Shown here in pieces: positions 33,937 to 45,990 of a DNA stretch of 64,000 nt. Below the pieces are notes generated by a model. That model did not search any database. It was given only the letters and a program-made list of their open reading frames with translations, and was not told the DNA's origin. This stretch comes from Thelonectria olida (Eukaryota; Ascomycota; Sordariomycetes; Hypocreales; Nectriaceae), in contig JAGPYM010000003.1 in the NCBI GenBank assembly GCA_020736575.1, positions 2,790,001 through 2,854,000 on the forward strand, in the 5' to 3' direction. How positions within the stretch are numbered: position 1 is the stretch's first letter; the number at the start of each line of letters is the position of its first letter. The position numbers and the translations under genes were made by a program.

Positions 33937-34998
33937 TGTGAGAGATGAATGCGCCCTCGAGCAGCATCAGCGCCTACGGCTGCGAATAGAGTCGAGCTTG
34001 GGTCTTTCGTTTGGCGCGCGCGTGGATGATGGAGGAGATGGACCCGCGAGCGAGGGTTGAGACTCTCAGGTCCCGTCGAGTCCACCACGTCAGCTCCACT
34101 GGAGTTTGGCGGAAATGGAGCGCTGATGGCGCGTGGAATTTAGCGAGCTCCAAGCCTCCAGTGGCCAAGGTGGCCCTGGCAGGTGCGCCCGGAGGTCCCT
34201 GAGCCCCGGGCCGCCAACGGCTGTTTGGCGGTTGACGAAAGAATAGGCTTGATTGGGCAGTGTGAATGTGTCATGGGGATAAAAATAGACTGCAACTCTG
34301 TCTTTTTGAAAGAAGGTGATTTCAAAGTTTGGACGTGTAGAAAACGAGTCGATCTCACTCTATGTGATACGCTATTTAGCATCACCTTGGGGTTGCCGTG
34401 TTTTATACGGCATCCGTCCAATGAGACAAAGGAGGCTATGCTGCCAGACCACGCATTTCTGCGAACTCCTGCGATCTGTAAAACGTATTGGCCAAGAAAC
34501 CAACCTCATGATCATCAGGTATTATACATTGATTCTTTTAGATCTCACCTCATCGTTGGTCGCTCGTATTCTTTCCCACCCCTTCTCGTATCGTCGTCGA
34601 GATCTGGGTGGGGACTCGGGCTCGGCTTAGTCATCACGCCCAGACCCATGGCCATTCAAAACTATCACAGCTTGCGGACCAATTTGGGAATTTTTCTTCT
34701 CTTCTTCTTTATCTTACAAACCATCTTCACAATCACTATAAAAGAGCAAACCATTCTTCCTGTGGCTTGTTCACGACGAGAGTGAAGTAGAACATCATCG
34801 CCTTTCATAATCCCGTTGCTTGCTCAACTTTTCATGAGTGCTATGGGTTCGCTTATGTGCGTACATATCAACATTAATCAAGGCAGGTATGAAAAGTGTG
34901 TCCAGTTTTGTGTCAACATTAAACGCCAAACTTCGTTATGAACTTTTTCCTGTCCCTAGATCGCTTTATACTGTAGACTCCAACCGCATTAAACCCAT
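33937..34998. other. intergenic; no gene seen
   Basis: RUD3 promoter and NOP15 3' flank. A 200-codon plus-strand ORF at 34183-34785 lacks motifs and recognisable intron signals and is not accepted. Confidence 0.4.
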
Positions 34999-36227
34999 CT
35001 AGGCCTTGACCTTCCTGCCCTTTCCTTTTGCTGCCTTGCCCTTCGCGGCCTTGGGCTTGGAAGCAGCCCTGGTCTTGGTCTTTACTTCGGCCTCCGGCTC
35101 CTCCTCAACCTCTGGCTGGGCTTCCTCGACTTCGGCAGGCTTCTCAACCTCCTTGATCTCCTCCTTCTCAGCAGGCGCAGCCTCGATAGACTTGACCTCG
35201 GTCTCTCCGTTCTCAATGACAGCAGGAGCAGGTACCGATTTGATGTCGGGCATCTCAAAGTCATATCCAATCTCCTTAAGCTTGGCAGCCTTCTTTGCGC
35301 GCTTGCTCTTTTCCCTTGAGACCTTGTTCTCCCAAGCAGCCTCTGTGCGAGGCTTCTCCAGGTTCTTGCCGGCCATCTTATTCCAGGGGACTTCCTTGAA
35401 TCGTCGGTTGGCACCCTTGAACAAATCGTCGTGCACCTGATCCTTGGGAATGACTCGGCACTTGAGGATGTGTCCAAACAGGAGGTAGTTGTCCATGGTC
35501 TTGGACACAATTTCGGCGGTAGATGCCTCGGCGAACTGGACAAAGGCAAAGTGCTTGCTGGCGCCCGTCTTCTTGTTTCGTGAAAGTCGTAGCTTCGTAA
35601 TGGGACCGAACTGTGAGAAATAGGATCGCATCTCGTGCTCGTAGAAACCGTGGGGAATGCGGCCAATGTAGATGACACCGGGTTCACCATTGGCAACCTG
35701 GGCAGCCTTCTGAACCTCCTTGGAGACCTTAGGAATCTTGCCGACATCCTGGCCCTCTTGGAAGACCTTGTCACCCTCAGTGATGTCCTCGTCGCCCGAG
35801 TCCAGCTCGGTCACCAGAACCTGGACTGCCTTGCTCTCCTCCTCCTCCTCCTCTCCCTCGGACACATCGGGGATGTCGATCGTATCCTCCTCGATAACCT
35901 CCTCGACAACGACCTTGGACTTCTTGACCTTTTGCGCAGGCTTCTTTGCGGGCTTCTCCTCGACTACAGTCTTCTTGACCGACTTCTGCTTCTTCAGCGA
36001 CACAGGCGATGCATCCTCGGGAGCTGTTGAGTTAACATTAGCGTTGCGAGTCTTGGTTGAGGCCGACGGGGATGCTCACCCTTGCGCTTGCTTTTGGCAA
36101 CGGGCTTCTCGACTTTGGTAGCGCCGTTGGGCTTTTTGACATCAGTCAGAGCTTTAGAGTGTTAGAATATGTCATAAAATGCCCTGCGAACATGCTTACA
36201 CTTTCGTTTTCTTAGTTCGGGAGCCAT
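34999..36227 (-). CDS. NOP15: 60S biogenesis RRM protein Nop15 (NIFK homologue)
   Basis: Nucleolar RNA-binding factor that binds the ITS2/5.8S foot of pre-60S particles. Exons 36200-36227 (MAPELRKRK), 36080-36151 and 34999-36023; 374 residues. Two short 5' exons precede the main exon, and all phases are consistent. The N-terminal 145 residues are alternately Lys-rich and acidic (EEVIEEDTIDIPDVSEGEE). A single RRM at about 150-227 has RNP2 VIYIGRIP and RNP1-like KHFAFVQF. The Nop15/NIFK-specific follow-up is FGHILKCRVIPKDQVHDDLF then KGANRRFKEVPWNKM. The C-terminus is a Glu/Lys/Ala tail ending in AAKGKAAKGKGRKVKA. Head to head with the SMN homologue. Confidence 0.93.
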
Positions 36228-36613
36228 TGTGTCGATTGTTGCAGAGTTAACACACAGCAATGCGCAAAAGCTCGGCGGTTGGAGAAGCGAAGCGTGGGCA
36301 AGGAAAAAAATTTGGGATTCTGCCGCGCGATGGAGAGCGGTGAGGGGCCCACCATCAGTTTATCGGGCATGGGGTGGGGGAGTCGAAGGGTGTGGCAGCT
36401 GCCCACTGAGACAGAACGCTGGGATCCACTGGAAAAGGTGCCTGGAGCTGCTCTTACAAGGACTGGACGGGACCCTCCATCCATCACACTGGAAACTGCC
36501 AGACGAAGACGATTTGTCTTGGACTCGTGTGTTGGACCATCTCATACTTGGCTGGAGAACGTGGCCTCGGCAAACAACCTATCCCCGAAGAGTATTCGAT
36601 TTACTTGTCTAAA
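36228..36613. promoter_or_regulatory. shared divergent promoter NOP15/SMN
   Basis: 386 bases separate the start codons. No motif recognised with confidence. Confidence 0.45.
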
Positions 36614-37333
36614 ATGGGCGGAAGCAGTAACGAACTTTCCCACGAGGAGATCTGGGACGACTCGGCCCTCATCGACTCATGGAATGAGGCTTTGGCCGAG
36701 TACAAGGTAAGCTCTTCCCCCTTCTTTCTCTTGCCGGTTCGCCAACTGATAGATGGCAGAAATATCACAGTGTCCACGCGAAAGGTGGCAGCGTTAGAGA
36801 CATGGAACCGACTAGCAAGTCAGTACCACGACCATCAAGGAGGGAGGAAATGAGAACTGACAGCTTCGACACTCACAGGGCCATGCCAAAAACCAAGGTC
36901 GGGAACTCCCAACCCGAAGAAACGTTAGACGAGGGTGAGGCCGCCGGCGAAGCTGCCGTGGATGAAGGAGTAAGTCTCTTCTGCCCAGGCCAGAGTTGAT
37001 CCAAACGCGATCAACTGCTTTCAGTTTCTATCGAAAATCGCTAATGTAGATCAGGATTCGACGGTCGCACATGAAGGACCTTCGGACCGTGGATCTAAAA
37101 CCACCATGGGCGCCTTTCCAGTGCAAGCAGTTCTCGGATCTGGTAAGTCGAAACTTCGGCCATCCCCTTGGTCATAATAACAAACACGGGATGAGGCTGA
37201 CAAGCGGACGTTTCCACCATGTTTAGTGAAAGATGAGAGCTTGAAGAAACTCCTCATGTCATGGTACTACGCTGGGTACTACACTGGCCTATTCGAGGGC
37301 CAACAGCAAGCCCAACATAGTCAAGAATCATAG
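36614..37333 (+). CDS. survival-motor-neuron (SMN) homologue, Smn1/Yab8-type
   Basis: Core of the complex that loads Sm rings on snRNAs. Proposed exons 36614-36706, 36760-36818, 36879-36969, 37025-37142 and 37227-37333; 155 residues. The N-terminus has the Gemin2-binding helix (EEIWDDSALIDSWNEALAEY) followed after the first intron by KYHSVHAKGG, as in fission yeast Smn1. The C-terminus is the YG box, LKKLLMSWYYAGYYTGLFEG, which drives oligomerisation. There is no Tudor domain, as in other fungal SMNs. Intron 36819-36878 (GTCAGT, ACTGAC branch, CACAG) is exactly 60 bases and stop-free, so retention stays in frame. The acceptor of the next intron could also be 37054, 30 bases later and in frame. 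Confidence 0.88.
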
Positions 37334-38986
37334 ACTCTAACGGCTTGGCTGGGGCTGAGCATCGGATGAAGTGAAGCCGCCGGTTGATGGCCTGGTGACA
37401 TTCCGATCTAGCCGAACCGAAAGCTGCGACGACGCCTGTCGCAGGTGCGGATGACTACACGACTCTAAACAATGTCACTCTCCTGGCTGCATCAGATCAG
37501 CCATGGCGGTGGCAACGCCAAACGGGCAGCAAAACGTGGCAATGAGAAGCTGGGCACTCTCTCGTGGCTGTCAGGGTCACCGTGCAAACATAGGCCTAGG
37601 GACTGGCCTCGCTAATGTATGGCTTAAGTGGTTGCGGGGAGCTGTTTCAGACCTGAGGAGGCGCTTTACCGACCTTGTAGTGCAGGCTGGGCAGGGCTCA
37701 CAAGGGGATTGAGACGAATGTTTGGAGAAGTTGGATGGCGCCTAGGACATGAATCATAGACCAACGACAGGAGATGGGCCGCGAGATGGCGGCTGCAAGA
37801 TGTTGGTTGGTGAAGCATATGCGAATGATGATAAGTAAGGTACCTACCTCCTTACCTCGCTCTTTTCTAGAATAGGTGCTGCTGCGGCATAATACGAAGG
37901 AGTTTCGGTCCTACGCACCGCCTGCCTAGTCGAACAACTCTTGAAATTATATCATGAAATTAATTGTCAAATTACTCTGATTGTCTTCATGCGAGTCAAG
38001 AAGTTTGGTTGCTAGTGAGACTGCTATCGCGGTCCGGTACTTGCAAGTTTGTCTCCTGGTCTAAACACCAGCGCACAGCGAAAACGCTAGGAGAACAGTT
38101 TCAAAATGGTAACAACGTCGCCAAATGGTTTGAGCCGTTGTAGATCATAAGCCAAGCCGTTAACCTCTGTGCCCAACCTCTTTGATTTTAGCCTGGAAAT
38201 GGTTGCCATGGCTGAGACGAGCTGGCAATTGGCCGATGTCACCCTGACGGGTTGAGAACAGTGTCTTATTTGCGGCCTATTTTGCGGCCGTGAACATGTA
38301 TTGAACTTTGAGAGTGTGCGTCGCTTTCCAGAGAAGCATGGAAATGAGGCCAAAAAAAGGGAATTCATGTTTAAAACGGCAATTTTGGAAACGAAAAGGG
38401 CCATTTACCAGCTGAGACCAAAAGTTATCCCCAAGTTGGTCCGTTCCCCCCTTTCGTCAGGGTTGCAGCAGGGCCCTGAGCGACTACATCAAAACACAAG
38501 CCGAGACGAGTCTGTCACAGCGGCCCTTCACCCGTGTCCCTGAAAATGTGACAGCCACCGCGCTACTGGTTCGGACCTCACGTAGCCGAATGGAACACGG
38601 GGTCGCTCTCTACCGGACCCGGCTCCGCACTCTTGGGCGTGTTTCGTGCGGATGGCCGTGAAGCCGTCTCGACTTTCATGGCAGCCGGCTGGAACGCCAA
38701 CCGACTGAGATTGATGTTGGGTATAAGTCGTGTCTTGTCCCCCGAGAGAGGGAGTTTTGTTTGGACTATCTCTCTCTACAAGTTTCCTCAGTGTTTCATT
38801 CTTTTCGCTTTTCCTTCATTGCCTGACATTTCTACTTCTTCTTTCTTCTTATTCTTCACGAGCAGGGCCTCGACTGTTTGAGCCACACAATCGCTAGTTC
38901 GATTCATCCTCACAGTATCCTTTGACAGGACATCATTCTTTAAGACGCTGTATTCGCCTTTTGAAATCCTTCCAATCTACATCAAG
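37334..38986. other. intergenic and cupredoxin promoter; no gene seen
   Basis: GGGTATAAG near 38720 is a TATA-like site about 265 bases before the cupredoxin ATG, followed by a CT-rich leader (about 38765-38870). No coding signal. Confidence 0.4.
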
Positions 38987-40069
38987 ATGAAGTACTCAAC
39001 TACTCTGGCATTGGCCGCCGCCATGGCCCCTCTGTCCTCGGCTCTCTCTGTCGGCGAACCCTTGAGCTACTGGCCGGCTCGACGAGACGGCCACAAGGGC
39101 GAGGAAAAGGGTGACAAGGGAGACAAGGAAGTCATCGAGGTCGACCTGAGCGGTTCCGGCTATGACAAGAAGTACGGCGGCTCTAAGACCAACATCATCA
39201 TCATCTGGGTCAACGGCGGAAACGGTGCCGAAACCACCACCATCAACGAAAAGGTTACCGTCACCGAGACCGTCACCGCCGGAGGTGAGGTGACCGAGAC
39301 CCCCGGAGAGCCTCCTGCTGCTGCGGCTACCCACACCGTCACCGTCGGTGGTCCTGGAGGTCTGATCTACCAGCCCGATCAGTTGCAGGATGTGCCTATC
39401 GGAGATACCGTCATCTTCGAGTTCCTCTCCCAGAACCACACCGTCACTCAGTCTTCCTTCGACCTTCCCTGCGATCCTCTCGCCGGCGGTATGGACTCTA
39501 GCTTCATGGCCAACCCCAACAACACTGTTTCGCCTCCTCCCCAGATTGCCATGCAAGTCATGGTCGACACCCCTCTGTGTAAGTCCACCATCTCTCAATC
39601 TCTATCGCCAGACCACTAACAAGAAGTAGGGTTCTACTGCCGACAGGCCAACCACTGCGGCATGGGCATGACCTTCTCCATCAACCCCACTGAGGACAAG
39701 ACGCAGGCCATGTTCCAGGCTGCGGCCATCAAGCAGAAGGGCGACGGCTCGCAGACTCCCATCACCGACCCGTCCGCCACGCCGGCCGAGAGCCAAGTCG
39801 AGGAACCCGCTGCCACGTCCACGGCCGAGGCCCCACCCGCCCAAGGCACCGAAGAAGCCGTTACTCCCGGCAAAGGCACCATGGACGGCGATGGCAGCTG
39901 TGTCTGCATCGTCACCTGTGCCGGTAGCTCGTTCCCTGCTGCAGCACAGGGCGTGGGAGCCTTCGGAGGAGTTGCTGGTGAGTTTACTCGTCTCGTTTGA
40001 TGTGCTTTGAGCTCCTTGCTAATGCGAATGACAGGTGGATTGCCGCTCAACATGGCTGCGATTTCTTAG
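38987..40069 (+). CDS. secreted cupredoxin-like, Ser/Thr/Ala-rich cell-surface protein
   Basis: Exons 38987-39578, 39630-39977 and 40035-40069; 324 residues. Signal peptide MKYSTTLALAAAMAPLSSALS. A Lys/Asp/Gly linker leads to a cupredoxin fold (THTVTVGGPGGLIYQPDQLQ, then PIGDTVIFEFLSQNHTVTQ). Type-1 copper ligands are all present: His151 (QNHTV), Cys201 and His206 (FYCRQANHC), Met211 (GMGMTF), in C-x4-H-x4-M spacing. The first intron falls just before the Cys loop; joining gives DTPLWFYCRQ. The Ala/Pro/Thr tail and small-residue hydrophobic end suggest a GPI anchor, moderately. Fungal secreted relatives are called extracellular serine-rich proteins; copper binding and function are inferred. 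Confidence 0.88.
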
Positions 40070-40708
40070 AGATTGGCAGATATCTATAGTCTTGGGAGCT
40101 TTGGGGACGGCTGGGGGCATTTGGATGATCTAAGAGTGCAGGTGACGATGGAAATGTTTATACCAGTACAATTCGCCTAGATGGTTTTTGGTTGGGGCAA
40201 GGTAGCTTACGCGAGTAGCCTGGAGAGCTCTGGGTACACACTTCACGGGTATGAAGGTGCAAATGGGCTCGTATAGTCTCTGGCTACATTAATATGATGA
40301 ATTCCATGCTTCAAGACCGTGTCGTTTTGTGAGAGCCTTGGAACGTGAGGCGATCAAGCATGTTGGCTGGGATATCGACATCACCTTTCACATATACCAA
40401 GCATGAGGAGCAATACCAGAATATCAGCATGAGGTGGTGAAATGTGCATCAAGCAACAAGTTTAACTCCTCCCAAAACGAGACCCAATCCAATGCACCAC
40501 TTCGCCTTTGCTATCCTGATATAATTCGAGAAATTCGTCGCACACATCGTAGTCGTACCGAGTTGTACCGTAGCGGGTTCCTCTCATCTATCTATCTATC
40601 GTATCCTCGTCTGTTGGAGAAAAAGCGAAATATGGGTAGGCTGGATCGAATCGAGGAAGCGTCGTTCTGCTCGGCGGACCTGGAATGTCTTCCGTCGCAA
40701 CGATCGAC
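40070..40708. other. convergent 3' flanks; no gene seen
   Basis: Between the cupredoxin and SERF genes. A 152-codon plus-strand ORF (40434-40892) runs antisense through SERF and is rejected. Confidence 0.45.
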
Positions 40709-41080
40709 CTACTTCTTCTTTGGCTCCTCACCAGCGGCCTTTTTGGCCTCGGCTGTTGGGAGAGAAGAAGCCCGCGTCAGCCACGAAGTTGCGATGGTCG
40801 GGGGGTATCATGGAGGAGGGGGGTCCATACCAGCAGCCTGCTTCTTGCGCATGATTTCAGCGGCATCCTCCTTTGCCTTCTGCATTTCGTAGCCAGATTT
40901 GGTGTTGGCCTTCTTCTGTAAGCGCCGAAGAGAAGATACCAAGGTTAGCTTTTCTGCCCTGGCCGCGAGGAAGAGGGCCATCGGCGGGTCCGGGGGAGTG
41001 AGGAAAAACGAACGTACCATGCCGGCTTGTTTCTTGAGGTTGGCCTCGCGGGCCTTATCGCGCTGGTTTCCACGAGCCAT
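40709..41080 (-). CDS. SERF family (4F5) small basic protein
   Basis: 63 residues from three exons: 41018-41080, 40831-40915 and 40709-40752, with introns 40916-41017 (GTACGT/TACAG) and 40753-40830 (GTATGG/AACAG). The N-terminus MARGNQRDKAREANLKKQAG is the 4F5 signature. The rest is a charged, Ala/Lys-rich single helix ending in GEEPKKK. SERF proteins are conserved modifiers of amyloid aggregation in animals, and the yeast homologue is likewise tiny (family knowledge). Each exon join keeps frame and gives the conserved sequence KKANTKSGYEMQKAKEDAAE. At this size and with three exons it is easily missed by gene finders. Confidence 0.92.
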
Positions 41081-43870
41081 GATGACGAGATTTGTGTTGT
41101 TTGCGGGAGAAAGTTGTGTGTTTGTGGTAGAAGCGATTGCAGTTCGAGAGTTTGCGAGATTTATGAGACAGAGTCAGGAAAGAGAAGCACGAACAGGAGA
41201 TTTTGGGTTGAAGGGAGCGTGACAGAATGGAGGCGGACGAGGCAGTGCCCATTTGGCGGTTTTGGACACGGCCAATCGGATCCGAGAGTTTTGGCAAACA
41301 GAGCTGACTGAGCCTTAACAGAAGATACGTGGTACTATATGGAATTTTCACCTAAATCCAAGTACTAGTTACTAAGACGTTGCTCCACCGCCTGTTATCG
41401 CTTACACCGGGCTCGCCTCACGGCCTGGGCCTCCCTGACACAGACGGCTCAAGAGGCAGTTGCTCTTACGTGAGTATTGGCAATTGCGACAGGATTCACT
41501 TCCTGTCTGTGGAGGTTGCAATATCATCAATTGAATTTAATAGTAGACGGAATAAATGCAGCTTCTATGATTCAGATAATGGTCTACTTCACCGCAACGT
41601 CATCGTTTTGGAGGCATCTACCGTTTCCATACCACCCCTCCTAGACCAGATAACTGTCCGGCATAACGTAGATCCCGAAGAGTGAGGCTACGTGCGTCAG
41701 AAACTGCACGCAGAGCTTCATCGCATATTCATGCCGCTAGGTGACTCAATGCGACGAAATGTTGGACATGCGGAGCAACATTTAGCGCGACGTCGCGGAA
41801 GGAACCGAGCAAGAAGGTGTGCAGCTGATGTGATGGCTGCTTGCTGAAGAAGGCAGAGAGTGCCATCATCTATACATACCTACCTATAGTACCTAGTTGC
41901 CTAAGGTAGGGACGCATCCGAGTTGAAGCTGGCTTCGACGGGAGAGAGAGGCTCACTGAAGTCTGGAACAAGCTCCTACACACACCCACATGCAACAGAC
42001 GTGCTTCGTACATAAGATGTAACGTCAAGATGCGCGAGATGCATGCACGTTCGGCAAGGCGTTGCACTAGTTGACGAATACGTGCGTCGACTAAGGTAGT
42101 CTACGTGGTGATGCATCCTCTTTCTTTTGAGCCCCGAACCCCGAGCATCAGAAGTGCGCGACCGAGGCTCTGCGATGAAAATCATAAGAATACGAACGAC
42201 ATGGCGAGATTACCAGCCGTCCGGTAGGCCTACAAGGCGGCCGTCGGGCCTTTCGTGTCGGTGAGCAGCGGTTATTGGCGTGACGTTAGGCGCCGACCGG
42301 TTGGGAGTTCGAACTGCAAATAGAACTGCGGCTATTGACCAAGGGCCGAAACATGATGATGGGCGTACGAAGTAGTTTACGTAGGGCGACCACCCGGGTC
42401 GCAGGCCTGGAGATGGGCTCCGAACACGACGGAGCCGATCTGGGGGAAGCGATGGTGAATAATGGACGAAATGCGGGAATGCGTTGTTCATGAGATGACG
42501 GTCTGGGGATGAACGAATCATGAAGGGGACACTTTTCAAGCGACAAGGCTCAGAACAAGCCTGTTGCATACAGACTGCTTTGTCAATCAACGGTCAACCA
42601 ACTGTAGATACCTACTCCGTATGTGATCCTTGGACTGCTGTCCGTGTCACAAGGACATGAACTGCATCGGTGCAACATTAACGATGGATTGCTCTTGGAC
42701 GATTGCCGGTGTCAAGTGTAAAGTCTGGTCTCCACGTGGGCGGCTCTGTTTGGCGCTGCGATGGAGACGTGAGACGCGCCTCACAGAAGGTGGGAATGAG
42801 CAGCTACTGGACGCGGAAGGCCCGCAGAGGTGAGAGACCCACCCGAGAGGCCCTGAGAGGCCCAAGAGAGACGCTCTGAAACGACATCTCCCAACTCATG
42901 CCCGCACGTCCAATCGTTCGTCCCCTCAACCCCAGTCTTGAGATGCTCCCAGCGACAAACTTGGGCTGCCAGTTGTAGCCATCGGGAAGAAGCTTGTCCT
43001 GGTTGCCTGCCTGGGCCTGTTTCGCAGAGATTCGATGCCCCGTTTTGTCGATTGGGTCTCGGGCGTCCAGGCCCTCGCCGAGTCTGGAGTGTAGCCGCTG
43101 GCCAGCAGCGCAAAGGGCGACCGTCTCTCCGACCTCTGTTCTGTTCTGTCCCATGGCTGACACATCACCATGGATGTGCTCTTCTTCTCTCACTGCTCTG
43201 TCTCAGAAGATGCGGCTCGCGCCATGAAACACCCGATTCTTCGCGCGTTCAGACTCTCATTGTCCCCCGGCCGCCAGGCTATTCCGTAGGATTGATTGGG
43301 CTGCAGCGTCTCCTGTGAGCCATGCCATCAACTCGAAACAACGAATCGCACGCGGCAACCCTCCTCATTCACTTTGGCCCGTCCGTGGCCAGGATTGGTT
43401 GGAACATGTCTCTTTTGTTCTTTTTCTTCATCCATTGAGACCCTGGTCCATCGTCTCTGATTGTTCAGTGCCAGTTGTTATTAAAGAATCCGTCAGCCGG
43501 CTCGTCTCTGACAATGAAACCTCCCTTCTCTTGCTTTCTGTCTGGTATCTATTCAAAGCTTCAACAATAATGGTATTCATGATCTAAATTAACTGTTCAG
43601 TCTTTTCACCCATTTTCCTTTTTCTCTTCTTTTTCTTTTCTTAGTGACTCCCCTTCGCATTATTCCCTGGACTGGTTCCAAGCCTTAACAACTATCGTTC
43701 TCATTCACCTTCGACTCCAAGTTCCAACTAACACGCCTACAAACTTGCGAACACCCTTCACCAACTTACTACTTGACTACTTCATCTTCGATTCAAACAC
43801 GCCTCGCCGACTGACACCCGTTCGACGAAGCCAACCCTCACGACTCTCGTGACGTTTGACAGGTTCTTGA
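41081..43870. other. 2.8-kb intergenic spacer; no gene seen
   Basis: ORFs up to 129 codons, none with recognisable motifs. The last 300 bases are increasingly CT-rich and probably form the leader of the next gene. Confidence 0.4.
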
Positions 43871-43925
43871 GTACGTGATTCTTCCTCAATCCTCTATACA
43901 AACTCGTCCCGACTGACTTTTCTAG
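43871..43925 (+). other. probable 5'UTR intron of the tetraspan gene
   Basis: GTACGT at 43871, GACTGAC branch at about 43912-43918 and TTCTAG ending at 43925. The intron of 55 bases lies 58 bases before the ATG. Confidence 0.55.
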
Positions 43926-43983
43926 ACCTCTACAATCTCTTCTCTTTACATCTCGACGATATCTACTCTTTTACAATTTCAAC

Positions 43984-44838
43984 ATGTTCAAAGACTCCAT
44001 TAGAGGACCGGGGATGATTATCCTCCAGGTTCTCCGTGCCTTCACTATCATCGGCCTTCTTACTGCCGCCGTTGCGTGCTGGACCCTGATCATCAAGATT
44101 GACACGTCCAACGGCTGGTTCTTTTTCGATGCCGCCTCTCTTTTCTTCACAAGCACCATCTCCGTCTTTATCGTCGTATCCGAACTGCCCGTTGCCAAAG
44201 GCTACTTCCGCCGCAACTGGCCTGTACTGTCTGACGAGTGTGGCCTCACTTGGCTTGGTGTTGCCATGACCATCATCGGCTGCAACATCCTGGGCAAGCT
44301 TAACCAGCCTGCCAACAGCAGCAAGAAGCTTGGTATGCCTTTCTGGCGCCTCGTTCTCGCTGCCGGTGTTCTCGCCATCACATTTGGTCTCTGCAACATC
44401 GTTTGCTCCTTCATCTTCCGCGACTCGGCCAACGAGATCAGTGCCCGTATTGTCCGCTCTGAGGGCTCGCTCGCCAACAGCCACCCGAAGGCTCCCTCTT
44501 TGAAGGAGTACTCGGTCCGAAGCAACTCCGTTAAATCGGAGAAGGGCAAGTCGACCTTTATGTCTTTCTTCTGGGGGAAGGACAAGAAGGAAAAGGCCCA
44601 CTCGTCTCCTCGCCCTGAGATCAGCGCCCCGATGCCCTCTCAAGCCTACCAGCAGTACGATGTTGAGCGGGATCCCGCCTACTCTCCTTCTGTGAACCAG
44701 AGCCCCAACGGCGACCAGTGGGATTACGACCGACGCAGCCCTATTGCGCCCGATGTCCGCCGCCCCGACACCGCTCTGCACCCGATGAACCACGCCCACA
44801 TCAGCCGATACTCTGAGGCTCACATGTCTCGCTTCTAA
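43984..44838 (+). CDS. fungal tetraspan membrane protein (DUF7598-like), function unknown
   Basis: Single coding exon, 284 residues. It begins MFKDSIRGPGMIILQVLRAF. Four hydrophobic helices at about 17-38, 47-68, 88-106 and 121-146, with short loops (KGYFRRNWPVLSDECGLTW between 2 and 3). A Ser-rich cytoplasmic tail of about 135 residues has likely phosphosites (RSEGSLANSHPKAPS; RSNSVKSEKGKS) and ends HISRYSEAHMSRF. RGPG followed by ILQVLRA resembles a common Pezizomycotina family I associate with DUF7598; that label is from memory and tentative. Topology suggests a plasma-membrane or endosomal scaffold; no enzymatic motif. Confidence 0.82.
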   Translation: MFKDSIRGPGMIILQVLRAFTIIGLLTAAVACWTLIIKIDTSNGWFFFDAASLFFTSTISVFIVVSELPVAKGYFRRNWPVLSDECGLTWLGVAMTIIGCNILGKLNQPANSSKKLGMPFWRLVLAAGVLAITFGLCNIVCSFIFRDSANEISARIVRSEGSLANSHPKAPSLKEYSVRSNSVKSEKGKSTFMSFFWGKDKKEKAHSSPRPEISAPMPSQAYQQYDVERDPAYSPSVNQSPNGDQWDYDRRSPIAPDVRRPDTALHPMNHAHISRYSEAHMSRF

Positions 44839-45619
44839 AAGGGGGGCGTTTGCATGAAACTACGATAGGATGAGGATGACGCAAAGGCAGCCGGACTGAG
44901 GAACGAAATGCAAGGAGGCGTTGGGGACAAGGGCGTTTGGCTTGTTCTTTTTAGCGGAATGAATACCCGACAAAGGGCGGATCTCATAGATATTTCACTT
45001 AGTTCAAACTACACACAAAAATAAAGTACTCTCATTAATTTTGAATTCTTTTGCCTGAAAATCCTTTGTGACGACTGTTAAATGTTCTACCTAACGTGTG
45101 CAGGTTTGGCAGCGGAGTACCAACTGAAAGGAGCTATTTAGGTACGTGGTTACTGAGTCGCCTGAGACATTACTGTGTTACTGTTCGGCTGAACGAAGCC
45201 CTTTTTACTTTTATTTAGTCTGTGTTGAATGGGACATGGTTACTCAGACGACGATGGCAAATGTGAGGCGTTCGCCTCAAGTGCAGGTAGGTACCTATAT
45301 TCACTCTCAGTCTGCCCAGCGCAGCCAATCAGTGTTTGGATTGAATTCAAGACTTAGCAAAATTGAGTGATCGAACTCTGACTTTGCATTGGTTCTATTC
45401 ATATAAAATTTGCATAACCAATTGTCTGTCACGGGCTAAGCTGATCAATAAGGTGCTGAGCGATTCTTGAAGGTACGTACCCGACGTTAAAGCTGGGTCA
45501 CGTGCGCTGCGATCAATAATCTCCAACGACGTTCCGTCCCAAGAGCCCTGAACTTTCCTCAATCAACAATCCTTTCAGGCACACCAACAAACTCCTAACG
45601 TAATCGACGCAAGCCACGG
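44839..45619. other. convergent 3' flanks; no gene seen
   Basis: It lies between the tetraspan gene and the 93-residue minus-strand gene. No supported feature. Confidence 0.4.
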
Positions 45620-45990
45620 CTACGCGCCGATATCATCACGAACGAACTCCAACTTCGAGTATTCCCCTGGAATCGACGTGACCAGTCTCTGAACTCTGCG
45701 AGCAGCGCCCTCCGCCTGTAGGCACCTCTTCCTGTGAACAAGCCCGACCCGATCATCACTCGCCAGGCTGTTCAGAGTCCTTTCATATCGATCGCGGTAG
45801 TCCGGTAGAGACTGCAGATACGTTGCGCGCACTCGTGGTAAAAGGCGGTTGGATCATGTCTGTCGTTTCTTGATCGCTGCATCTTGCTAAGGTTTATCTC
45901 TGGGAGAACGAGAAACATACTGGGACTGGGACTAGAACTGGAGAGGCTGTGCGCGCCAGGAACGTGAATTCTTGGAATAAACTTGGCCAT
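45620..45990 (-). CDS. putative 93-residue protein, unrecognised
   Basis: Proposed exons 45921-45990 (starting MAKFIPRIHVPGAHS) and 45620-45831, intron 45832-45920 (GTATGT donor, CGAG acceptor; branch site weak), 93 residues. The second exon has a coherent, protein-like sequence: ATYLQSLPDYRDRYERTLNS, VHRKRCLQAEGAARRVQRLV, PGEYSKLEFVRDDIGA. It is helical, charged and without membrane segments. The intron removes an in-frame stop and restores frame, which supports but does not prove it. The start lies 191 bases from the PCF11 start, a typical divergent spacing. No family recognised. The weak point is the GAG acceptor. Confidence 0.45.

Noticed and set aside
34183..34785. 200-codon plus-strand ORF between RUD3 and NOP15
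   Set aside because: No motif, no conserved-looking core, and it overlaps likely promoter and 3' flank.
40434..40892. 152-codon plus-strand ORF
   Set aside because: It is antisense to the well-supported SERF gene and lacks features.
42290..42330. GAGTTCGAACTGC resembling a tRNA B box
   Set aside because: No matching A box or cloverleaf could be folded around it.
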